Assembly: GCA_963682175.1 (NCBI GenBank)
Contig: OY821772.1
Span: 60,720,925-60,784,924, forward strand
Direction: 5' to 3'
DNA length: 64,000 nucleotides
DNA from: Triglochin maritima
Taxonomy: Eukaryota; Streptophyta; Magnoliopsida; Alismatales; Juncaginaceae
Made by a program: the position numbers and the translations under genes. This document shows positions 1 to 10,019 of this stretch, piece after piece (within the stretch, counting starts at the first letter, position 1; every line of letters starts with the position of its first letter). The notes under the pieces were generated by a model that was not told where the DNA came from, made no database searches, and saw only the letters and a list, made by a program, of their open reading frames with translations.

Positions 1-176
1 GCACCGTGATAAGACCAAGTTGTTGTGGTCTCCTGATCTGTACTCCGCGACAACACCGAATCAGTTTTCTTTTTTTTTCTTTTTGCTGTAGACCGCGCAA
101 ACACCCATAATTTTCCATAATTTACTCTGTGCGTGATCTTTCTGGAAATTGGTAAATTGGAAAATTCATTTTTTTA

Positions 177-995
177 ATGGAGAAGGATAAAGAACCTGCC
201 ATGCAAATTGTACCTATGGTTCCACAACTGATATCCACCCAGCAACTGAAAATTCCTATTAACCTCTCTAGCTCTAACGGGGAACAATGGTCCATATTTG
301 TTGAGACTGGGTTAGATTCCTTTCGAAAGGGAAAATATCTGACAAAAGAAGCAGAAGCTACTGTGGACTGGAAAGCTGAGGATAGTTCTATTCGCATGAT
401 TCTGTGGAATGCAATGGAGCCCGATATTTTATCCACTGTACACACCTTTAAGACCACCAAGAAAATGTGGGATCATCTCGAATCCACATATTCTAAAAAA
501 ACCAGCATGGCACACACATACGCAGTTTCTCAGGCACATGCAAGGCGTGAACATGGAGATGCAACTCTTACCGAGTACTTCACCAAATTCAAGAAATTAT
601 CTGATGAGATGAGGGATTTATTTCCCTTCGGTGCGGATTCAACCACGGTATGGGAGCAGCTGAATACGCTCACATTTATTGGAGGTATGTCACCCATATA
701 CTCCTCAGCACGACCGATCCTTCTTGGTCAGACAACTATACCATCATTGTCTGCTACTTATCATCTGCTGCGGGAGATGTTTCCATCTGATGGGATTGGT
801 TCATCACCCATTACTGAAAACTCAGCATTAGTAGCAAACTCTTACAAAGGTAAGAGCACAGGTCAGCCCTTTGTGAAAGGAGGAAAAGGATATGGGGGAA
901 CTTCCAATTCTAGTAGCAATAAGAATGTGCAGTGTCGTTATTGCAAGGAGTGGGGTCATATGAAGTGGGACTGCCCAAAGTGCCCTAAAGGTTAA
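177..995 (+). pseudogene. copia gag polyprotein segment, prematurely stopped
   Basis: The 272-residue frame has the plant copia gag (UBN2-type) region at about residues 20-190, including the 'W..L...Y' block near residue 100. A CCHC zinc knuckle (CRYCKEWGHMKWDC) lies near residues 253-266. Gag forms the virus-like particle and binds element RNA. The stop at 993-995 follows the knuckle by only a few residues, while the same frame stays open from 996 to the nested insertion at 1135. It then continues into protease after that insertion. TAA at this site is therefore probably a mutated sense codon, perhaps CAA. No function is expected for the host. Confidence 0.85.
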
Positions 996-1129
996 CCACA
1001 ACTGGTACCACAACCTCCTCGTGCTCAGGTGGCCACTGTCGATCAATCACCCAGCGAACACACCAATTCAGATGAAGTTGCTACACTTGTTCAGCGACTT
1101 AAGCAGCTGGGCTTCTCTCGTGCCGACAT

Positions 1130-2579
1130 GGTCTTGTAGGATCGTGTGGGTTATGAGTTCACTAATCACTTTTTAATCTAATCACCTACTTGTTTAAGCA
1201 ATCGATATGCGCAACGGAAATTTAAAACAAAACAAGCAAGTGTAGGAAATATGCAAACCACAAGAAGTCGGGTCGATTTTTATAGAGGTTCGGCACCCCA
1301 CCCGGGTCCTAATCCTCTCTTGCAAGCTCCGCTCGGATCACCGAGCTCCGCCTACGACTTCACTATCCGCTCCCCGTTCCGGGCCGGGAGACAACGCCTT
1401 ACAACCGTCAAACTCGCGAACAACTCTCGCCGAGCTTGGAATCCTCTTCTCACAATCCGAGAAGGATGCTTCGGGCTTTCACCGGAGCCTTTACTTTCTT
1501 GACAGCAAATGTAACTTGAGTGGAACACACTCTCTAAACTTTGAGCACACTTGAATGAGATTGGAAATATGATTAAGTGTGGAGATTTGAGGTTTGGAAT
1601 GTATGGTATTCTCTCTAAAGTTTGGGACAAGTTTGTAGTGGGAGAGTTGTGTTAAAATGTGTTTTACAACTCTATTTATAAGCATTAGAGAGAATAGATC
1701 CGTTGGGACAAGATTTGGTTGGATATTGTGCAAAGAACACAAAGCAGAAAATCGGGCTGCAAATCTGTCCAGAAACGGTCGACCGAAAAGGTGCAACGGT
1801 CGACCGAACGCTTGGGTTCGATAGGGATACGGTCGACCGAAGTATGAATCGGTCGACTGAACACTTAAGTCAATTAAGAAAACGGTCGACCGAACAAGCG
1901 TTTCGGTAGAGGGAAAAAATGGATCGGTCGAACGAAATTGTGTTGACCGATAGCAGGGGATTTTGACAAGGTTAAACGGTCGACCGAAACTGGTTTTGGC
2001 GGTCGACCGATTAAGGACAGGCACTTTGGGGTATTTTTGGTTTAATACGAATACGACCGTTGGGTATATACGACAAAAGTAACGATCGAGAAAATATGAT
2101 CTGGTCGACCGAAAGATATGGTGCGGTCGACCGAAACTAGACAGGGAAACACAAACATGATTAATTGATCATCCGGTCGACCGAACGACACGTTGCGGTC
2201 GACCGAATGTGGGCAGACTTTGGTAATTCAGGTTTTGGTGTTTTCCGGTCTAAGTTTGGGTGATCTATTGAAGTCCAAATAATGTGAAATTTTGTGTGTG
2301 ACTTCTATAGGGAACCTAGTGTGTGATTAAGTTGATTTTAGATCAAGTATGCTCAATTGCACTTTGTTCCTAAGACTCAAAAGAAATTAAGATTACATGT
2401 CTTCGATTTAACTTTAATTACATGTCTTGACTTCATTTCCTTGTTTCTTGAGTCTTGATCACCTGTAAAGGTTAGCACAATACAATATATATGCAATGCA
2501 TAGTGTGTGCTACTCTAATTAAGATTCGGTTGATTAAATCATCAAAACATAAGATTAATGCCAAAAAGCCAATAGGCCT
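1130..2579 (-). mobile_element. Solo LTR (1135-2574) nested in the copia element, with 5-bp target duplication
   Basis: The insertion is bounded by TGTAGG at 1135 and CCAATA ending at 2574. Flanking 5-mers are GGTCT (1130-1134) and GGCCT (2575-2579), which differ at one base. Deleting 1135-2579 joins gag and pol in frame, which fixes both borders. No coding region lies inside, so a solo LTR left by LTR-LTR recombination is the best reading. Its sense strand is minus: there it begins TATTGGC (expected TGTTGGC) and ends CCTACA. A TATA-like CTATAAAAA sits near 1276 on that strand. Its 5' third matches the repeat at 33570 closely. An array of CGGTCGACCG motifs occupies 1776-2205. Confidence 0.85.
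1776..2205. repeat. Array of CGGTCGACCG palindromes in the nested LTR
   Basis: About 12 exact or one-base variants, often paired; 2174-2183 and 2196-2205 start 22 bp apart. Confidence 0.85.
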
Positions 2580-2620
2580 CTCAGCCACAGACTCTGAGGG
2601 CTACTTTAGCCCACCCAGGT

Positions 2621-5600
2621 ATGACTTCCAACTATTTTATAGCATCAAAATCAACATGGATTGTTGATTCAGGCACTACTGACCACATGACTGGTAACAA
2701 AAGTATAATGTCAGGACTTGTCACTACGTCACAACCACCTGTTCAAATAGCCAATGGCTCTACCTGTAATATAGAAGGAATTGGAACCACCCAGATTTCC
2801 CAAAACATGCCCTTATCATCTGTCTTATATGTTCCTTCTTTTCCTGAAAACCTTATGTCTGTAAGCAAAATAACAGAACAGTTATATTGCTCTGTTATCT
2901 TCACCCCAACTAAATGCACCTTTCAGGAATTGGGGACGAACAGGTTGATTGGCACTGCATATAAGGACAAAGGTTTGTACTGCATGGAGAGCTCACCTCA
3001 GCGAGTGGCATACCTGAGTACTAGTAGTGCTAAGGAGGTTCATTATCAGTTGGGTCATCCCTCTCTCCAGGTGTTGAAGAAGATTCGACATGAATTTCAC
3101 TCTATTTCAGAATTAGTTTGTGAGTCTTGTATCCAGGGAAAGCATGTCCGTGCTTCCCATCCACCTAGAGTCATTAGTCGGTCTAACGGTATCTTTGATT
3201 TAGTGCAGTCTGATGTTTGGGGTCCTTGTCTTGTTACATCTGTCTCCGATTTTCGATATTTTGTTACTTTCGTAGATGATTTCTCTCGTGCAACTTGGCT
3301 TTTTGTTATTAAATCTAGACAAGAATTTTTTGCAAAATTTTCCATTTTTTGCTCTTTTGTGAAAACTCAGTTCGACACCACTGTTAAAACTCTTCGTAGT
3401 GACAATGCCAAAGAATATTTTACAAATGAATTTGTGAAATATATGACTAATAATGGTATCATCCATGAATCATCATGTGCTTATACACCTCAACAAAATG
3501 GAGTGGCCGAAAGAAAGAATAGACACATACTTGAGGTTGCTCGTACTATGATGATACATGGACATGTCCCTCATCGTTTCTGGGCTGATGCGGTTTTAAC
3601 TGCATGTTATCTGATAAATCGAATTCCTTCCTCTGTCCTTGACGGTGCAATACCCTATAATGTCTTATTTCCATCTGCACCTTTATTCCCTGTTTCACCC
3701 AAGATCTTTGGTTGCACTTGTTATGTGTATGATAATCGACCGGGTTGTACGAAACTTGATCCCAAGTCCATCCGATGTGTTTTTGTAGGCTATTCTGGAA
3801 CTCAAAAAGGTTATCGATATTATAGCCCCACTCTTAGAAGGTACTTTGTTTCATCTGATGTTCTTTTTATGGAGTCTGTACTGTTTTTCTTAAATTCTGA
3901 ATCTAGTCCATTATCTACATCTAGTAATTCTCCACCTATCATGACTATTCTGAAATATCCTGAGATTCAAATCGGCTCTTCTCCAATCCTTGAGAGTGGC
4001 GAGCCGCCAACACCTCCTGCGCCTCCTATTGCTCAGGTATATACTCGAAGGGGTAAGCATATCCCTCTTAATACTAACTCTGTCCAGACTATGCAGGACC
4101 ATGAGACATGTGCATCTCCTGGTGACCCTGACCCAACCACTACATCCCCACCATCTCTTACCCAATCACCTGACCCTACCACACCTAGTCCACATATTCC
4201 TGCCCCAATCCCACCACCTCAAATCTCTGATCTTGACGTTCCTATAGCCCTTCGTAAAAACTCCCGTAACTGCCCCAGTACCAGATATCCCCTCGACCGC
4301 TTCTGTTCCTACACATCTCTATCCACAGATCACTGTGCCTTTACTACTCGTCTTGACAGTTACTATGTTCCTAAGAATGTGCCAGAGGCTCTGCACAATC
4401 CAGGGTGGTTTAGTGCTATGCAGGAGGAAATGTCTGCTCTTTGGAAAAATGAAACGTGGGATCTTTGTCCTCTCCCTCCTGGCAAAAAGGCCGTCAGTTG
4501 CAAGTGGGTCTTCACGGTCAAAGTTCATCCTGATGGTTCACTAGACCGACTCAAAGCTCGCTTAGTTGCTAAAGGGTACTCTCAGGCGCATGGCATTGAT
4601 TATGATGAGACATTTTCTCCTGTTGCTAAGATGGCATCTGTTCGAATTTGTATGTCTCTAGCTGCTGTTCGCCACTGGCCACTGCACCAATTAGATGTCA
4701 AGAATGCATTTCTCAATGGCATCCTTGAGGAGGAGGTTTACATGACCCAACCACTTGGATTCGTTGTTCAGGAGGAGGCTTCCAAAGTCTGTCGTTTGCG
4801 AAAGTCTCTATACGGTCTGAAACAATCCCCCCGAGCTTGGTTTGGGCGTCTCTCCCAAGCACTTGGTCAGTTTGGCATGACCAGGAGTGCTAATGACCAC
4901 TCAGTCTTTTATAGACACTTAAAGGAGAAGACCATCATCCTAGTTGCATATGTTGATGATCTGATTATCACCGGTGATGATGTCGATGGGATCTTGGAAT
5001 TGAAGAAGTTTTTGAGCAAGTAATTTCAGATTACAGATCTTGGTAAACTAAAGTACTTTCTTGGCATTGAGGTATCACGGTCTCCTGGTAAGATCCTTAA
5101 TTGTCAAAGAAGGTATGTTCTTGATATGCTTTCAGAATGCGGGTTGCTTGGATGCAAACCCGTTGACTCACCGATGGTCCCTGAGACCAAACTCATGCCT
5201 GATGATGGAGAACCCCTACATGATCCTGAGAGATATCAGAGATTGGTTGGGAAGCTAAATTATCTAACAGTTACTCGACCGGACATTGCTTATCCAGTTA
5301 GTGTAGTGAGCCAATTTATGTCTGCCCCGCACACTACACACTGGGATGCAGCTATTCGGATCCTTAGATACCTCAAGGGATCTCCAGGTAAAGGACTCGT
5401 ATATTCTGATCAGGGACATAGTAGGATCGCAGCGTTCACTGATGCTGATTGGGCAGGTTGTCCTACTAGTCGAAGGTCCACTACCGGATATTGTGTCTTC
5501 TTTGGTGGTAACCTTATATCCTGGAAGAGTAAGAAGCAGACAGTTATATCTCGATCCAGTGCGGAGTCAGAATACCGCGCAATGGCAAACACATCCTGTG

Positions 5601-5920
5601 AGCTAGTCTGGACGAAGCGTTTACTCAGCGAACTAGGTGTTCACCATGATGGTTTGATGAGGCTACATTGTGACAATCAATCCGCCATGCATATCGCCAA
5701 GAATCAGGTCTTTCATGAGAGGACCAAGCACATTAAGGTGGATTGTCATCTGATTCGAGATCTTGTCATAGGAACATCCTCTTGTCCCCCATGTATTCAA
5801 CTCATTCACGTTCGGACAGATCTTCAGCTCGCCGACATTCTAACCAAACCTCTTCGCAAAGCCCCAATTAATACTATATGTAACAAGTTGGGCATGTTAG
5901 ACATATACGCTCCAACTTGA
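2621..5920 (+). pseudogene. copia pol: protease, integrase, reverse transcriptase, RNase H, one internal stop
   Basis: Protease is marked by WIVDSGTTDHM at residues 13-23. The gag-pre-integrase zinc finger (LGHPS then CESCIQGK) precedes an integrase core with its aspartates in QSDVWGP and RSDNAKEY and its glutamate in NGVAERKN. Reverse transcriptase has LDVKNAFLNG, SLYGLKQSPRAW and the YVDD catalytic box. RNase H (5126-5920) has DADWAGC and SRSSAESEYRAM. A stop at 5021-5023 splits the frame, but both halves share phase. The sequence AAG TAA TTT CAG suggests a CAA to TAA change in a codon that is normally glutamine. The absence of frameshifts in 3.3 kb points to fairly recent activity. The ATG at 2621 is internal to the original polyprotein, not a true start. 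Confidence 0.93.
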
Positions 5921-5927
5921 GGAGGAG

Positions 5928-6094
5928 TGTTAAAGATAGAAAGCCAGAGATGTATTAGCTGTATTGATTTAGGATTAGCTGTGTGAATATTTAGAGTTAT
6001 TTCTTTCCTATTTTATCGCTTGTCTTTGATTATATATGTATGTAACGTTAATTAGAGAAAGATACAAAATCATAATCTTTCCAATACATTTACA
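5928..6094 (+). repeat. 3' LTR of the copia element (right end approximate)
   Basis: The LTR begins TGTTAAAG straight after the polypurine tract GAGGAGGAG. It contains a TATATATG stretch near 6034. The end at 6094 (…TTTACA) is chosen only because it is a CA; 6088 is another candidate. Confidence 0.6.
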
Positions 6095-6757
6095 GATAGC
6101 AACCCAACTTTAGTGTTTGACAACATTACTTCCTTATTACATCCAATTATTTGAATAACCAGCGTGACAGATTGTTGAGGAATTACAATTTTCGGAATCC
6201 TGCGCGCAGAGACTCATTTACAGCTTCAAATTGGTTGACATGTTTGCAGATAGCTGCAGACAGTAAAAGGAACATTCAGCAAATATGCATCAAAGCAGAT
6301 AAAAGAGATTACAGAAACTACCAAGTCACCATGACAGAAATTATACAAAATAGATTCCATGTCAGAACATAATGGAGAGTCATCTTTCTACAAACTACTT
6401 TCTTCTTCACAGGTTTAATTACAATTTAGATGGAATAACTTTTTCTTGATCGGTAAGGAATAACTTTGGTATTGAGAGGAGCCATGCAAATATTATTTTG
6501 AAACTTCTGAGGAAAAATGATCGGTGAAAGATAAATCCAGTGATTGAAAAGGCGGCCGCCTAGGCACCCATGGGTCGATTTGTGGCCGACTAGTCGACCA
6601 AAGGATTGAAAAATCGGCCACCTAGGCGACCAAGTGCCCTTCCCACGCCTAGTGTCCACCTTTCAATCCATGGATAAATCCATTTGGTTTTTGTAGATAA
6701 AGTTAAGACTTCTGACACTTAATTATAAGATAATGCACAAGGCAAAGCTTAGCTGAC
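6095..6757. other. Intergenic stretch with a small MITE-like inverted repeat
   Basis: No gene is recognised. At about 6540-6656 a GC-rich stretch is bounded by GATTGAAAAGGCGG and, in inverse, GATTGAAAGGTGG, with CCTAGGC boxes inside both ends. It looks like a MITE, but no clear target duplication was found. The last exon of the cyanase relic should lie downstream of 6758 and is not seen here. Confidence 0.4.
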
Positions 6758-7233
6758 CTGCTCAGTGAAAGGCAAGTATTTGCCGTCCAATGTAATGACT
6801 ACGCGATCCTTCCCGTCAGCACTTTTAACTTTATCGACAGAGCAAAAAAAGTCTATGGCCGACATGCTGAAAATGGAGGAAGAATGGGGGATATCATCGA
6901 TTATTTTTTCGAACTTGTAATTCAAATTTCAGTTATTTTTTCATTTCTAATAGCTGTCGGATGATAGACTCGCATCGGTTAAAATGATGACTTTCTCGTG
7001 AGTTATAAGTTGAAATGTCCCTCCAGTCATCACCAATTGGTTTTGAGTTGGATACTCACACTTCAATAATAGCAAAACAAATGAACTTCTTTGATTTATA
7101 ATAATAGAGTGTGGGAAAAGAAAAAAAGTAGAAGCGGCATACATACATACATACATACATGCCATCACCGAAATCTTCATTTATGATATCTTTTATACTT
7201 GCTCCAAAATACATACATACATACTTATTAGAC
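6758..7233 (-). pseudogene. CYN: Cyanate hydratase (cyanase) gene fragment, two exons
   Basis: Two exons on the minus strand read into one frame: 7159-7233 and 6758-6866. They encode FGASIKDIINEDFGDGI joined to [13 protein letters not shown] and [10 protein letters not shown]. These are the conserved core blocks of plant cyanase, a decameric cytosolic enzyme that decomposes cyanate with bicarbonate. The donor after GGCAT is GTATGT, and both exons have AG acceptors. The upstream exons (N-terminal helix-turn-helix part) and the final C-terminal exon are not in the neighbourhood. The exon start has an ATAC microsatellite that changes the residues before MYFG. Probably a broken copy cut by the copia and Mutator-like insertions; a long-intron live gene with missing ends outside is less likely. 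Confidence 0.65.
7139..7225 (+). repeat. (ATAC)n microsatellites at both borders of a cyanase exon
   Basis: ATAC runs occupy about 7139-7160 and 7208-7225. The first forms the splice donor of the exon at 7159-7233, and the second lies inside its first codons. Confidence 0.85.
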
Positions 7234-7617
7234 CTGTGAGATGAAGTGCTAAAGAAATTATTCATCCTTTGGGCATACATTTCCATAATGGAACCAACAA
7301 AAGTAAACGCGGGCATAGATGGAGAAACCACACTGAATTCTTAAATTTGGTATCGTATCAGCCAAGCATACTAATCACTAATTCATGCAAAATGTATTGA
7401 ACTTGTACAGGTGAAAAGTGAAAAATACAAACACGTATAAATTTATTCCTAACTTATACCATAAATGGATATAAAATATAATCTTATTTCCTCCTTAAAA
7501 AGAAAATAAGATTGTTCTTTCTTTTATGTAATTCTCGTTTTACTTTTAGTTTTGTTGGAAATTATATATATAATATTATATATATTAGAAACATATAATA
7601 ATATATTGTACCAAATT

Positions 7618-7792
7618 CTAGTGAGTCCAAAACTCATCTTACTTAGTCTGAACCCCAAACAATCTCACCATTGAATCTCATTTACGGTTAATCTCACATT
7701 TAATTAGCATAACTATTTTTCTTATAATCTACCTTACAATTTCAGATGTGTGGTAGATATTGTGGAGATTTAAAATAATTTTTTTAACTCCA
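7618..7792 (+). mobile_element. TA-inserted MITE, family copy A
   Basis: This copy shares AATCTCACCATTG, TTAATCTCAC, ATTAGCATAAC and GGTAGATATTGTG in order with the copies at 29174-29379 and 46454-46627. All three sit in AT-dinucleotide-rich DNA, which fits insertion at TA. No coding capacity. Confidence 0.7.
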
Positions 7793-7803
7793 GGCTTATT
7801 ATA

Positions 7804-9330
7804 TTATAATAAGGAAAATGATTTATGAACGCTGCGCGTCACGGACGCGCTATACGTGGACATCCATGTCAACCCTTATGTGGCCAAAGCAAGGATGTTT
7901 TTCTTTTTTTATTTTTTCTTCCTGATGTCCACTCAAATCACATTAAATGCGTTTCAACTCGGCACGTTTTCTCTCTCCACGCAAATACAAATATGATGAC
8001 ACTATTTCTTTCTTCTTCATTCTTTCTCTCCGGAATAAATCACCATTTCCAGCAAGATGTTATTTCGAAGAAGCGTCTAATGCCGACTCTCAGGGTTCTT
8101 CACAACGTAAGCAGCGTGAATGGGTCGGTTACATCGTTGCTTCACGAAGTCGCACCAACAAGAGAAGAGAAAGTTCAAGATGAAGGTTACATCGTTGCTT
8201 CACGAAGTTGCACCAAAACCCGGGGATCTTGATTTCTCTGATTGGGACATGAATATGTTGTGTGTCTGTTCGGTTTAAGTTGTGTGTCTGTTCGGTTTAA
8301 GTTGTGTGTCTGTTGGGAATATGTTGTGAGTCTGTTCAGAATAAGTTGTGGGTTTGTTCGGAATAAGTTGTGTGTCTGTTCGGAATATGTTGTGTGTATG
8401 TTCGGAATATGTTGTGAGTCTGTTCGGAATAAGTTGTGGGTTTGTTCGGAATAAGTTGTGTGTCTGTTCGGAATATGTTGTGAGTCTGTTCGGAATAAGT
8501 TGTGGGTTTGTTCGGAATAAGTTGTGTGTCTGTTCGGTTTAAGTTGTCTGTCTGTTCGGTTTAAGTTGTGTGTCTGTTCGGAATATGTTGTGTGTCTGTT
8601 CGGTTTAAGTTGTAAGTTGTGTCTCTGTTCGGTTTAAGTTGTGTGTATGTTCGGAATATGTTGTGTGTATGTTCGGAATATGTTGTGGGTCTGTTCGGAA
8701 TAAGTTGTGTGTCTGTTCCGATTAAGTTGTGTGTCTGTTCGGAATATGTTGTGTGTCTGTTCGGAATATGTTGTGAGTCTGTTCGGAATAAGTTGTGTGT
8801 CTGTTCGGATTAAGTTGTCTGTCTGTTCTGAATATGTTGTGCGTCTGTTCGGAATAAGTTGCGTGTCTGTTCGGAATAAGGTGTGTCTGTTCGGATTAAG
8901 TTCTGTGTCTGTTCGGTTTAAGTTGTGTCTGTTCGGAATATGCTGTTTGTCTGTTCGGAATATGTTGTGGGTCTGTTCGGAATAAATTGGACAACCATTC
9001 TACATAAACAGGACAAACTTTCTACATAAACAGGATAAACTTTCAGTTCCATTTCTGGACAAAACTTAATAATAAAAAATATTATGATAAGTGTGGGATC
9101 TGCACGAATAAAGGGTCTGCACGCTGTCCTAGGGTCTGCACACTGTCTTATCTGTGTATTGGGAAAGGAATCGTTCAACTTAAAGAATCAGCGTTTTTTA
9201 AAAAGACAAAAACGCACGAAGAGAAATTTCGCTGACTGGACGCTGACTCAAAGGAAATACCTGAGCTGTATAGATCCACGTAAGACGCGTCCGTGACGCG
9301 CGCGTCCGTGTATAACGACCCTTATAATAA
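7804..9330. mobile_element. Mutator-like non-autonomous element (7813-9321) with perfect 9-bp target duplication
   Basis: TTATAATAA occurs at 7804-7812 and again at 9322-9330. The ends are inverted repeats: GCGCGTCACGGACGCG near 7833 recurs inverted near 9301, with the GTGGA tract following on both sides. Terminal bases are GG…CC. A 9-bp duplication with GC-rich inverted ends is the Mutator pattern. The interior has no transposase; it holds a 30-bp direct duplication (8131-8210) and a 22-bp minisatellite (8255-8990). Confidence 0.85.
8255..8990 (+). repeat. 22-bp minisatellite, about 33 units
   Basis: The unit reads TGTTCGGAATAAGTTGTG plus four bases, with variants TTCGGTTTAAG and TTCGGAATATG. 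The period is 22, so long open frames appear in all plus frames; they are repeat translations (CVCSEYVV, LFGISC) and not genes. Confidence 0.92.
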
Positions 9331-10019
9331 CTCATGAATCAATATAATATTATTAAATTATTCATCTTTTAATTTTCATAAGTATACATTTTAGTTTAAT
9401 ATTATAAATATTAGTTGCATTAAGCATAACATAAAATTAAATGTTAATCATCAATTATAGCAATCCTAAGATTTTATAGTTTCCTTATGAAAGCAACTTA
9501 ATTTTCTACACATGCTTTAGCCACATACTAGTATACAAAAGATGTGTTAAGTGAACGAGATCTCTGAAATTTAATTAGGGAGATTGAACTTTTTTTTCTT
9601 AATTTCGTGGAACAATTATTATATAATGCATAATCTAAAATTCTACGGCAATATAAAACTTTTGCAATCAGTTAAGAAAAACAAATGCTGATTTTTCGAT
9701 AATCTGATAGGCTTCATCACCCAATGAATGTAAAAGATAAAGGAGGAATCCCATTTCCAAATCTAAGAAGCTGACCAGTAGACTCAAATGTCTCCCTCAG
9801 ATTACTACCTATGAGAGCCATCATCATGGAAAGGGGAAAACAACACTAATTCACTGTTTGCCCAAATTTGAATTAGAATGTAACACAAAAAATTAACTTC
9901 AAAGACCAATCATAATAATTGACGAGAAAATGGAATGAAACCAAGCTTTTATTGTGCCAGCTCCATGTTTAGTTGCAGAGGCGAATGAATGATCCTCCAC
10001 CGTTGGAAGGAAAAAATTA
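9331..10019. other. Intergenic and 3' flank of the CFA-synthase gene
   Basis: AT-rich DNA without a recognised gene. The part next to 10020 should include the 3' untranslated region of the minus-strand gene. Confidence 0.5.

Larger units (their letters stand above)
1..6094 (+). mobile_element. Ty1/copia LTR retrotransposon, decayed, 5' LTR outside the window
   Basis: Gag (177-995), a pol region (2621-5920), a purine-rich tract just before 5928 and a short 3' LTR define the element. The order protease, integrase, reverse transcriptase, RNase H is the copia order. The whole coding region lies in one reading frame once the nested insertion at 1135-2574 and one copy of its target duplication are removed. 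Only two in-frame stops then remain (993 and 5021). The 5' LTR and tRNA primer site lie left of base 1. The 3' LTR starts TGTTAAAG at 5928; its end near 6094 is a guess because the partner LTR is not visible. Confidence 0.92.

Noticed and set aside
1491..2024. Minus-strand frame rich in RST/RP repeats
   Set aside because: Translation of the CGGTCGACCG array inside the LTR.
7056..7331. Cyanase frame read as a complete short protein starting at 7331
   Set aside because: The cyanase part begins only after an AG acceptor at 7234; residues before it have no family match.
8242..8985. Long open frames with CVCSEYVV / LFGISC repeats
   Set aside because: They follow a 22-bp tandem repeat that is open in all plus frames, with no start context or splice support.
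9101..9160. Repeated GGGTCTGCACGCTGTC as a CRISPR-like or tRNA feature
   Set aside because: Only two or three short copies inside a plant transposon, with no cloverleaf or spacer structure.
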